In this document: positions 9,301 through 15,417 of the stretch, one piece after another
How positions within the stretch are numbered: the first letter of the stretch is position 1
Layout: each line of letters opens with the position of its first letter
Source of the DNA: Gammaproteobacteria bacterium RIFCSPHIGHO2_12_FULL_38_11
Lineage (GTDB): Bacteria > Pseudomonadota > Gammaproteobacteria > Coxiellales > Coxiellaceae
Reading direction: 5' to 3'
DNA length: 16,561 nucleotides
NCBI GenBank assembly: GCA_001801515.1
Contig: MGXX01000084.1
Coordinates: 23,261 to 39,821 of the forward strand
The notes under the pieces: model-generated
Databases searched by the model: none
Seen by the model: the letters and a program-made list of their open reading frames with translations, nothing else
Told to the model about the DNA's origin: nothing
Position numbers and translations under genes: made by a program

Positions 9301-10909
9301 TGTTTTAAATTGTCTTTCTGGTGAAGCCATTAGTTCAAATTTAAATATCATGAAACCGTTTGGTCGCTTTCTTGAATTGGGAAAACGCGATTTTTACGCC
9401 AACAGTAAAATAGGTTTGCGTCCTTTTCGCAATAATATTTCTTACTTTGGTATTGATGCAGATCAATTAATTGTTAAAAATCCCGCATTAAGCAATAAAT
9501 TATTTAAAGAAATGTTTAATTTATTTGATCAAGGTATTTTGTCTCCTCTTCCTTATAAAGAGTTTTCTGCAGACGATGTGCATGATGCTTTTCGTTACAT
9601 GCAACAATCTCGCCATATTGGAAAAATTATTATTAATTTTTCAAAACCACCAACATCGAATTTTGCACTTGCTGAAAACAGTAAAACATTGACACTAAAT
9701 TCAAACGCAACATACTTAGTCACGGGCGGATTAAATGGGTTTGGTTTTCGTACCGCACAATGGTTAGCTGAAAAAGGCGCCAAACAGTTGGTTTTGCTGG
9801 GTCGCAGTAGTGTAAATTCCGAAACGATTATACCAGCTATTGCAGAATTAACGCATCTGGGCATCGACGTACAAGTAAAGGCTTTAGATATTACAGATGC
9901 AGAAGCATTAAATAATTTATTATCTGAAATTAAAAATACCATGCCACCGTTAAAAGGCATTTTTCATGCGGCAGCCGTTTACGATGATGCAATCATCACC
10001 AATTTAACCGATGAAAAAATGCATCGTGTTTTAGCGCCCAAATTACTGGGCGCATGGCATTTACATCAAGCCAGCATAGAGCATCAACTTTCACTTGATT
10101 ATTTTGTTGTTTATTCTTCGGTGACAACACTCTTGGGAAATCCTGGTCAAGCGAATTATGTAGCAGCCAATGCTTTTTTGGAAAGCTTAATGTCAATGCG
10201 TCGCGCATCCAATATGCCAGGTTTTTACGTAGCATGGGGAGCAATTGACGATGTGGGTTACCTGGCTCGCAACAATGATATGAAACAAACGTTAACTGAA
10301 AAAATGGGCATGCCCGTTCTAACCTCAACACAAGCGCTTGCATCGTTGGAGCAATTACTATTAGAGCAACATAATCACACGGGCGCGATCATTTCAGATT
10401 TAAATACCAAAACGCTCAAACGTTTTATAAATGCAGGTTCATCCAAATTTGAATTACTCTTCTCTAACGAAGATGAAGCAGATTCTCAGCATAATGAAAA
10501 ACACACAAACATTCGTCAGAAAATTACAGATGGCACATTAACCGAAAATGATGTTGTTGAAATGTTAAGATATGAAATTGGAAAAATTTTATATATTGCA
10601 CCTGAAAAAATTGACGTTAATGAGTCGTTATTGAGTATAGGAATGGATTCACTGATGGGAGTTGAGCTGGCCAATGCCATTGAGCAATCATTTGGTGTTG
10701 CAATACCAATATTAGCCTTATCGCAGGATCCAACGATTAATAAGCTGGCAAAACGCCTTGTGGCACAATTGCATAAAGGCGAAGCACCTGAACAAACCAA
10801 TCAAAGTAAAGAAGTGCAAGCGATTTTAAAAATTGCTGCACAACATGGTGAAACGATAACAGAAAAGCAAGTAATTGCCTTATTAAATGAACAATCCATT
10901 GAAGTCTAA
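3398..10909 (+). CDS. Iterative highly reducing type I polyketide synthase, KS-AT-DH-pseudoMT-structural KR-ER-KR-ACP
   Basis: This 2503-residue single-module synthase extends and fully reduces a carbon chain held on its own ACP. KS, about 8-430: Cys177 in DTACSSS, His312 in EAHGTGT, His352 in SNIGHLE. AT, about 529-845: Ser623 in GHSIGE, with YAFHS around His728, which suggests malonyl-CoA. DH, about 896-1175: His925 in HVVSGLSVMP and Asp1093 in DACFQ. A methyltransferase-like region, about 1250-1545, has lost its glycine-rich SAM loop (LEIAKVPDN at 1377-1385). A structural KR half follows, about 1545-1760. ER, about 1765-2085: LNFRDVM at 1793 and HGAAGGVG at 1903. KR: TGGLNGFG at 2109, Lys2215, Ser2241, Tyr2254, and a YDD at 2195-2197 in the LDD position, which suggests B-type stereochemistry. 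ACP: Ser2418 in GMDSL. There is no thioesterase; a 42-residue tail follows the ACP. The likely product is a long, largely saturated acyl-ACP passed to the AONS at 723-2030. Confidence 0.95.
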   Translation: MDDREKQSIAIVGMAFRLPGNLSSLEALWNALIDGKNLISEIDDARFPSKKYLHPRKSELGKSYTFKAGMLSKISEFDAGFFGISPREAYQMDPQQRLLLELTWEALENGNQNPEQLAGSNCAVFIGIASNEHIFKCNTDVLADAYTMLGNCNSIASNRISYVLDLHGPSFSIDTACSSSMVALHQACQSIHNGEASSAIVGGVNCLLSPAAFVGFSKAMMLSPDGTCKSFDANGNGYVRSEGCIVLYLKPLKEAKKNGDPIHGVILNTGINSDGRTNGIALPSATAQAALITQVHEQIGLSANDISYVEAHGTGTPVGDPIEAHAIGNAIGKKRRENNPLLIGSIKSNIGHLETASGLAGILKALLCFKYKMIPATNHFKTPNPNIDFQNLNLSVVDCSTDLPKQKNPVIIAVNSFGFGGANAHAVLAEYIKQQEQTKSALIPPLLFSARDEASFPILAAQYQDLLTKNLENYYDIAYTLAHRRAHHNHNITIYGDNLKIILDNLEKIKQGDTQSLNLVKGQNIGKELPLALVYSGNGSQWQGMGHELIKQEPVFEKCIDEIDLLFLKYGNFSIKAELLKSAENSRYHLTEMAQPCLFALQVAMTNYLLAQGVIVKAVLGHSIGEITAAWASGALTLAQAVEVIYVRSFWQGKTRGNGKMAAIALSITDTQKILFDLGLSEEIEISAVNSPKGVTVSGELSTLEKLKSTCMKKNIFYTILDLDYAFHSKYMDSIQEDLLSELSNLKPQKERIRYVSTVDGKSLSGDKLSANYWWRNIRKPVQLQSAINELITDGFKLFIEVGPHPVLKRYLDDCLTAKEVKGLVAPTMKRNMGTLQEIDGAIFKMWISGAEFNLERWFPVVGNHITLPTYPWIKQEYWLKASDENSDPNNLVIEHPLLGYRIKQNEPAWENHLDPSVVPYLADHVVSGLSVMPAAGYVEMAFAAAKIWHNFKSFDVRDIEILAPMIFDNAACRSIRFSLQTDDGSFQIKSRLRHSNEAWTLHAVGRILNEPAYTPTQKINLALGKLKKKADIILNKENFYTKAEKMGLSYGPTFQSIENIWIKAALGLATVKLHQDLLENYEQYSLHPALLDACFQMLVGWNNKKYEMLLPVRIGRIKIFGQFYGELKIVSYILKQNKQSVSGNVYIINKNNFIIAEMSDCRFKSIYLNKQTASCKNYICKPHLLSINGNAKKNIRLLEFSRNQTEKGLASTEKSSDHFQIIIPLFELMIGQFVCNALKTLADQKTDFSFDMLCSFAKIAKSQQPLLKHCLNILIEDDYLRESEDGCFNFIEQDKIVDPTATWLALLRDYPNTISELTIVGRCGFHLQDILCGRTKPEKIFHIGPATITSAHDIIISAVRSLLKKWPLKKRRLRILEIAKVPDNLTTRLLNLLPEKTTDYYLAVTNEHESIKAKNNTENHIVKKVILFNLNSSFIEQFSNDQRFDFVIVRHCLNACENSEKTLRELNKILTANSIILVEENYIDRIKTFIFTVAMPDLREKHFTPRYCQQLLAQSGFSVAEPLYEPSASEFEGTFVMMAQPLQVPELLINNEEFQWLILTDNTEIIAPLIDALKKRQSKIFITTIENTLESIQNLLTQFTKNQDKLHIVQMMGIHAKSQNICESPLFSVENHCGVLIHLIKAMQNLAWTTYPQLSIVTQGGALCDSDNMLSLTKNPEHAALWGFGRVLMNEHPELQCQLIDLQSKTLIKLSTRFVDELLNPYKENEIIITESASYGLRTTEINARFISKNKQNSFHLDFSRPGPLKNLQWFPLEKSQLAKDEVAVKPHASGLNFRDVMYSMGLIPDEALEDGFLGQTLGMEFAGEILAVGNNVTDFVKGDKVMGFAPASFSSYAITKAYAVTPLPNTWNYSAGASIPIAFFTAYYALTHLARIQPGERLLIHGAAGGVGIAAIQLAQHLSVEIYATAGSDEKRDFLTLLGIKHIYNSRNLTFADQIMEQTKGDGIDVVLNCLSGEAISSNLNIMKPFGRFLELGKRDFYANSKIGLRPFRNNISYFGIDADQLIVKNPALSNKLFKEMFNLFDQGILSPLPYKEFSADDVHDAFRYMQQSRHIGKIIINFSKPPTSNFALAENSKTLTLNSNATYLVTGGLNGFGFRTAQWLAEKGAKQLVLLGRSSVNSETIIPAIAELTHLGIDVQVKALDITDAEALNNLLSEIKNTMPPLKGIFHAAAVYDDAIITNLTDEKMHRVLAPKLLGAWHLHQASIEHQLSLDYFVVYSSVTTLLGNPGQANYVAANAFLESLMSMRRASNMPGFYVAWGAIDDVGYLARNNDMKQTLTEKMGMPVLTSTQALASLEQLLLEQHNHTGAIISDLNTKTLKRFINAGSSKFELLFSNEDEADSQHNEKHTNIRQKITDGTLTENDVVEMLRYEIGKILYIAPEKIDVNESLLSIGMDSLMGVELANAIEQSFGVAIPILALSQDPTINKLAKRLVAQLHKGEAPEQTNQSKEVQAILKIAAQHGETITEKQVIALLNEQSIEV

Positions 10910-10954
10910 ACATCCCTGGAAACATTAATTGAACCTTATAAATAGTTACATATT

Positions 10955-11754
10955 GTGTCTTTGCTATCTCAACATGGCCAGCTTGATTATTTTTTTAGTC
11001 GACAAAAGCAAGATAGTCAATGGAAAAACTATTTAATAATGAATATGTTCGTCATATTACTAACTGCAAGTTTATTTTACCTGAAATCGAAAAATATTAT
11101 ATTCAAAATACTTGCTGATTGGTTTCCACTATTTCTAATTTTCTTTTTTTACGCTAATGCTGGCTTATTAAGTCGTGCTTTTTATATGAACCCACTGGAT
11201 GATCATATTATTAGTTTTGAAAAAAAATTATTTAGTAGCTATTATCCTTGTATTAACTTAAGTGAAACATTCAATTCATATTGGCTATCAGAAATATTGC
11301 ATTTATGTTATTTTTCTCATATTTTATTGTTATATGGAATACCATTTTATTTTTATTGTAATGTTAGTCACCTAGCATTTTATCAGTTTGAATTTGCCGA
11401 ATTATTTGTTTTATTGTCGGCTTTTTCACGCATGCGTTTGTTCCAGTGTTAAGCCCAAGAACACTCTTTGATAAAATTAAATCGCCGATGTGTGATGGCA
11501 AAATATATCGCATGACCCATTTGATCGTAGAAAATGGTTCTGCTCATGGAACTGCTTTTCCAAGTACACATACAGCAGTTGCTACCCTAATATTATTGGT
11601 TTCCTGGCATGTGCACACACTGTTTTTTTATTTTATTACGCCAGTAGCACTGGGTTTAATTATTTCGACTATTTTCGGCAGGTTTCATTATTGTGTGGAT
11701 ATGATTGCTGGTATTTTTTATGGTATTTCTGTCTTCATAGTTGTGTATTTATAA
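10955..11754 (+). pseudogene. PAP2_3-family membrane phosphatase/phosphotransferase (Aur1/IPC-synthase-like fold), split by a one-base frameshift
   Basis: Two frames (10955-11452 and 11446-11754) join into one polytopic protein of about 266 residues. The first frame gives hydrophobic segments near residues 28-44, 53-72 and 112-135, with DWFPLFLIFFFY and SEILHLCYFS typical of the family. The second carries the catalytic motifs GTAFPSTHTA and STIFGRFHYCVDMIAG, in which the histidines, Arg and Asp form the PAP2 active site. Before its nominal start it also reads in frame as FIVGFFTHAFVPVLSPR, the segment expected next, so the break sits at the T run 11409-11412, one T short. No ATG is available; GTG at 10955 is the best start, with no clear ribosome site. 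It lies 45 nt after the PKS stop on the same strand. The family includes inositol-phosphorylceramide and sphingomyelin synthase relatives as well as plain lipid phosphatases, so a head-group transfer or dephosphorylation role on the cluster lipid is inferred. Confidence 0.8.
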
Positions 11755-11765
11755 ATATTAAATTC

Positions 11766-12806
11766 TTATGTGAAACACAAATATCCCAAACAAAAAATAA
11801 AAATTGATATAGGGGCTATCAATGCACCTAAAAACATAGGAAATTTCAAAATCACCACTAGCGGAAAAGAAATTTGATCGAAAAAATAAAAAACAAGGCC
11901 AATCATTAAACCTAAAATAATATTTTTCATTGAGTCATTTGATCTATTCTCTTTGAAAGCAAATGGCATCACCATAAACATTAAAATCACGGTAAAAAAC
12001 GGTAATAAAATCATTTGATAAAATTGAAATTGATAAATCCTCGAATTTAAACCCATTTTTTTTTGTATTCTAATAATATGGTAGAGTTGAAGTATAGTTA
12101 ATCTTTTTTCTGACTCTTGAAGTAAACGCAAGAAATTTGCTCGGGGGAAGAAATCAGGCACAGTTAATTTCCGAATGAATTCTTGAGCGACACTATCGTG
12201 ATTATAATTTTTTACTAAAATAGCATAAAGCTGAGATGAATTTCCTGCGATTACCTTTTTGACTGTATATAAATTTTTTATTCCGGTATTTTTTAAATTA
12301 AGTATTGTGATGTCATATAATTTTCTTTTTCCTATTTTCTTAATATAAATAATACTATTTTTTTGCTTGATCCATGCTGATTGAAAAACAGTCGAATTAA
12401 TTTTGATCTTTGCAGATAAGTTGTATCCCACGGGACCAAAATAAGCAATCAAAAAAAATCCAAAAAGCGCAAGCATAGTCACAAAGGGCAGAATTATTCT
12501 AATAAAATCAATTTTAGAAAAACCAAATGCGCGCAATATAACAAGCTCATTACTTTGTGCTAATGACGAAAAAGTCATCAACGTTCCAATCCCGATAGCG
12601 GCGGGATAGGTGTCACCTAGAAACGGCAGAATCTTATATAGCATAAATAAGCAAATTTGAAATTCGTTCCAGCCGTTAGTAATCATTGCTGGTGACCAAA
12701 GCATGATAAAGACAATAAAAAAAAGGCCCGATGAAATTATTAATGTTAAACTGACTTTAAATAATAAGCGTTTGCAGATATAGTTTTGAATTAAGCTAGC
12801 AGCCAA
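11766..12806 (-). CDS. lptG: LPS export permease LptG (YjgQ family)
   Basis: LptG pairs with LptF in the inner-membrane LptB2FG transporter, which extracts LPS and feeds it to the periplasmic LptC/LptA bridge. This protein has the family layout of three N-terminal membrane helices, a periplasmic beta-rich domain in the middle and three C-terminal helices. It carries the conserved coupling segment SNELVILRAFGFS, which contacts the LptB ATPase. The reading frame extends back to 12863, overlapping lptF by 50 nt, but that extension (residues of the form MCFLLVLRGYF) is not family-like. A TTG at 12806, 7 nt past the lptF stop with AAAGGGTGAG in front, gives SLIQNYICKRLL near the start as expected and a length of 346, close to the usual 360. 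Gene order lptF-lptG indicates an operon. It ends 11 nt from the convergent PAP2 gene, with no obvious terminator hairpin between them. Confidence 0.85.
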   Translation of the reverse strand: MAASLIQNYICKRLLFKVSLTLIISSGLFFIVFIMLWSPAMITNGWNEFQICLFMLYKILPFLGDTYPAAIGIGTLMTFSSLAQSNELVILRAFGFSKIDFIRIILPFVTMLALFGFFLIAYFGPVGYNLSAKIKINSTVFQSAWIKQKNSIIYIKKIGKRKLYDITILNLKNTGIKNLYTVKKVIAGNSSQLYAILVKNYNHDSVAQEFIRKLTVPDFFPRANFLRLLQESEKRLTILQLYHIIRIQKKMGLNSRIYQFQFYQMILLPFFTVILMFMVMPFAFKENRSNDSMKNIILGLMIGLVFYFFDQISFPLVVILKFPMFLGALIAPISIFIFCLGYLCFT

Positions 12807-12813
12807 TTGTTTC

Positions 12814-13851
12814 TCACCCTTTGTCTTTAAAAAATATCCACGCAGCACCAATAAGAAACACAATTAAACCAGGAATCTCAAACCCAAACCATAGCGGTAA
12901 TTCTTGCGTTGTTAGCATATTTTTTATCACTGAAGATATAATACAAAAACCAAAAAAACAAACAATTGCAAGGATCGTAATTAAATGCGTATTTTTTTTC
13001 GTAATATCCCCACAAAATGGAAAAACAAAAAACAACATGATCAATGGCAAAAAGCCAGTAAACAGCCTCCATCCCAGTTCAACTTCTGACGCCCTTCTCA
13101 GATGATGAAGTAATTTTTCTGTACCCAGTGCTGCTATGGTCAAATTTAATGCATTTTTAGTGGAATCTAAGCGCAATAACCCACTGTCAAAATTAAGTTT
13201 TTTAATCGATTTATTTTCTGTATTTAAAACATCTTCCCATCCATCATGCATACTTAAAAAATTTCCGTGTTCAAACTGTTCTATTGAATAATCAGGTGAA
13301 TAAATAACAGAAACGTTATTTTTACGAAAAAACAGTATAATAATTTCTTTTTTTTGTGTTTTTTTGTTATAATTAAACAGCATTTCCTCCCCCTTCCCCA
13401 TACTATAAAATTTTTTGGGTTGAATATACTGAATAGATTTTACTGCCGCTTTCTGATAAAGTGTTTGAAAATTCGCTGAAGAGCTTGGGACGATGATAAA
13501 ACTTAAAATCACGGTTAAGGCGGTCAACAAGCTCACTGGAATGAGCAAACAAGCAAAAAGTTTTTTCCAGGAAATCCCGCAAGCGAAAATAACAATCAAC
13601 TCATTTCTAATACAAAGCTGCCTAAAAGCCACGAAAATACCTCCAAAAACGCTTATTGGGAGAATAAGTACGATGATTCCAGGAGTGATGAAACACAGTA
13701 ATTTTATCACTGTGGATAAACCGATATATCCATCGACTGCCCTGTTCAAAAAACTAGAGGTGTAGTTCCCCAGCAGCACAATAAATAGCACGCTAAAAAA
13801 TAATGTTACATAAAGTAGGATTTCGTTAGCAATATAGGCAAAAATTTTCAT
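12814..13851 (-). CDS. lptF: LPS export permease LptF (YjgP family)
   Basis: This 345-residue protein is the LptF half of the LptB2FG LPS extractor. It opens with the characteristic MKIFAYIANEILLYV helix, followed by two more N-terminal membrane spans (about residues 60-80 and 97-120), and carries the LptB-contact segment RNELIVIFACGIS. The central region from about 125 to 255 is a soluble periplasmic domain, and three helices follow (about 263-283, 290-308 and 320-338). It is slightly shorter than the usual 360 or so. The ATG at 13851 lacks a strong ribosome site. The upstream ATPase stop is only 23 nt away on the same strand, so transcription may read through from that gene. LptF versus LptG is assigned from the N-terminus and from being first in the pair; the permease family itself is clear. 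Confidence 0.87.
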   Translation of the reverse strand: MKIFAYIANEILLYVTLFFSVLFIVLLGNYTSSFLNRAVDGYIGLSTVIKLLCFITPGIIVLILPISVFGGIFVAFRQLCIRNELIVIFACGISWKKLFACLLIPVSLLTALTVILSFIIVPSSSANFQTLYQKAAVKSIQYIQPKKFYSMGKGEEMLFNYNKKTQKKEIIILFFRKNNVSVIYSPDYSIEQFEHGNFLSMHDGWEDVLNTENKSIKKLNFDSGLLRLDSTKNALNLTIAALGTEKLLHHLRRASEVELGWRLFTGFLPLIMLFFVFPFCGDITKKNTHLITILAIVCFFGFCIISSVIKNMLTTQELPLWFGFEIPGLIVFLIGAAWIFFKDKG

Positions 13852-13874
13852 AAATCACATAAATATGCAAGCGT

Positions 13875-15035
13875 TTAGGCCGGCAACGACTGATTGGGTT
13901 TAATTGCTTTTAAAAATGATTCTATCGGGTAACACAATATATTATGATCATTACGCATTTTTTCTTTGCAATGGCATAGCAAAATACACTCTGCATTGGG
14001 ATAATCTTTTTTAAATTCGATCAACCCATTCAAATCTTCGCGATGTAGACGACTCGTGTTTTTTACTTCGATTGCATAAAAACCAATTTCACCATAAACA
14101 ATAAAGTCAACTTCTAAACCTGATTTGGAACGCCAAAAAAATAATTTTCCTTCTTTTGTTGAATAATCAATCCATGCTCGCAGTGTTTGCGCAACGATAG
14201 TTTCTAAAACAGGGCTGTGCATTGCAGAAACATCATCCATTGGTCCTTTTGGTCGAACAGAAACATAGACGCCTGCATCAAAATAATAAAATTTTGGTGT
14301 GGTTGCCAAGCGTCGCTTTGCCTTTTTAGTAAATACTGGCAAACGAAAACTGAGCAACAAATCTTCTAAAATTCCCACATAATTTTCGATTGTTTTACTG
14401 CTCACGGAACATTCTTGCGCAATATTAGTAAAATTAATGACGGAGGCTTGAGAAAAACTGATGGCCTCCAAAAAACGTGCGAATTGGTCGATATTTCTTA
14501 CCAAGCCTTCCTGCTGTACTTCTTCTTTCATATACAAAGTAATATAGGCTTTTAAATCACCCACAGGATCAACAGAATTTTGTATCAATGGCAGCAGTCC
14601 TAACTGCATTGCTGTTTTCAAACAAAATTGATCGCCCAATTCTGATGGCATAAACGGATGCATCGTTTTCAGTTGTGCACGCCCACCCAATAAATCAACG
14701 CCTGAACGTTTTAATTTTCGTGCGCTAGAACCTGTTAATACAAATTGATATTTTTTATTGCGCTCAATAAGTTGATGAACTACACTCAACAATTCAGGAG
14801 ATTTTTGAACTTCATCAATAATAAAGGTGGTGGTATTTTTCTGATAGGTTTGAATAAAATCATTAAGACGTTCGGGTGCTGCTTTATAAAGACGGTAGCT
14901 CTCTGGGTCTAATAAGTCTAGAATAGCTGCAGATTGATAAAATTGTTTCGCCCAGGTAGATTTACCCGTACCGCGGGGCCCAAACAGAAAATAACTCTTT
15001 TTTGGGGGTTGGAAATATCGAATTAGTGATTCCAA
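13875..15035 (-). CDS. AAA ATPase with DUF4143 (PD-(D/E)XK-like) C-terminal domain
   Basis: This 386-residue protein has an N-terminal AAA_14 ATPase domain: Walker A GPRGTGKST with Lys25, Walker B FIIDEVQ with Asp74-Glu75, and the sensor-like TGSSARKL at 101-108. A winged-helix-like middle (SVSSKTIENYVGILEDLLL) follows. The DUF4143 C-terminus holds a restriction-endonuclease-like core, Asp310 in LEVDF and Glu323-Val-Lys325 in IEVKN. Length and layout are full for the family, whose members are common accessory genes of bacteria and archaea and whose cellular role is not settled. No ATG fits. The frame begins at TTG 15035 with AGAGGG a few bases upstream, and this places the Walker A motif at the usual distance from the N-terminus. 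It is not part of the LPS export system functionally. Its location between lptF and a repeat-rich gap suggests it is an acquired cargo gene. Confidence 0.88.
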   Translation of the reverse strand: MESLIRYFQPPKKSYFLFGPRGTGKSTWAKQFYQSAAILDLLDPESYRLYKAAPERLNDFIQTYQKNTTTFIIDEVQKSPELLSVVHQLIERNKKYQFVLTGSSARKLKRSGVDLLGGRAQLKTMHPFMPSELGDQFCLKTAMQLGLLPLIQNSVDPVGDLKAYITLYMKEEVQQEGLVRNIDQFARFLEAISFSQASVINFTNIAQECSVSSKTIENYVGILEDLLLSFRLPVFTKKAKRRLATTPKFYYFDAGVYVSVRPKGPMDDVSAMHSPVLETIVAQTLRAWIDYSTKEGKLFFWRSKSGLEVDFIVYGEIGFYAIEVKNTSRLHREDLNGLIEFKKDYPNAECILLCHCKEKMRNDHNILCYPIESFLKAIKPNQSLPA

Positions 15036-15118
15036 AATGCCCTCTGAATTTGAATTTGATATTCAGATTAGGGTAGCTGATTTTGGTGGTACACGCAAGA
15101 TAGCAAAAAACGACCGCG

Positions 15119-15175
15119 GGTGTGCCGAGAAAAGCGCACCTAAAAATAACGCTAATTCGCGGGTATGGTAGGTGC
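15119..15175. repeat. Overlapping inverted repeats upstream of the ATPase gene
   Basis: GGTGTGC (15119-15125) can pair with GCGCACC (15134-15140) to form a 7-bp stem with one G-T wobble and an 8-nt loop. The right half of that stem also belongs to a second dyad, GCACCTA (15136-15142) with TAGGTGC (15169-15175). The two pairings are mutually exclusive. This could be a relic of another repeat or a regulatory leader; no T-run follows to make it a terminator. Confidence 0.4.
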
Positions 15176-15195
15176 AAATTTTCATAAAAAGCTTT

Positions 15196-15374
15196 AACCT
15201 AGATTCTGCAGTTAAACCCTACTACGAACGCTTAAGCTTCTGAATCTGCATTGAATTTTTGAAAAAATTTTTTCACCGTGTGGGTGAATACGATTTCAAA
15301 AATTTTTTCAAAAATCCAACGCATATTCATCGCTTAAACGTTCTCGCTACGGGTTTAACTGCAGAATCTAGGTT
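15196..15374. mobile_element. MITE-like palindromic element with perfect 24-bp terminal inverted repeats
   Basis: The left end (15196-15219, starting AACCTAGATTCTGC) is an exact reverse complement of the right end (15351-15374). Inside them the arms continue as an imperfect palindrome, sharing GAACG(C/T)TTAAGC, TGAAT, and an ATTTTTGAAAAAATTTTT block, so about 73 bp on each side can pair. The centre contains a further short stem, TTCACC (15272-15277) with GGTGAA (15283-15288). TTTAA flanks CCTAG on the left and follows CTAGG on the right as a direct repeat, which could be a target-site duplication, although part of it lies within the palindrome. There is no room for a transposase. It fits a small non-autonomous element or a large intergenic hairpin. 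Confidence 0.75.
15272..15288. repeat. Short hairpin at the centre of the palindromic element
   Basis: A perfect 6-bp stem, TTCACC and GGTGAA, encloses the 5-nt loop GTGTG. It lies near the midpoint (about 15285) of the larger palindrome and would cap the folded structure. Confidence 0.5.
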
Positions 15375-15417
15375 TAATGTTATGGCGTGGCTCGATATGG
15401 TTTTGTTAGGAAAGACA

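Larger units (their letters stand above)
15036..15417. other. Gene-free interval of 382 bp containing repeats
   Basis: No convincing coding sequence is present on either strand. The left 160 bp hold a small cluster of overlapping inverted repeats (15119-15175) and must contain the promoter of the leftward ATPase. The rest is dominated by the palindromic element at 15196-15374. The final 43 bp form the leader of the glycosyltransferase gene. Confidence 0.6.

Noticed and set aside
11755..11765. Bidirectional terminator between the PAP2 gene and lptG
   Set aside because: Only 11 bp of AT-rich DNA with no stable stem.
14962..15177. Short leftward reading frame overlapping the ATPase start and the repeat region
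   Set aside because: No recognisable domain, overlaps the Walker A-coding region in another frame and lies partly in repeat DNA.
15196..15374. CRISPR repeat or rho-independent terminator
   Set aside because: Only two inverted copies rather than regularly spaced direct repeats, and the palindrome is far longer than a terminator and not followed by a dedicated T-run.
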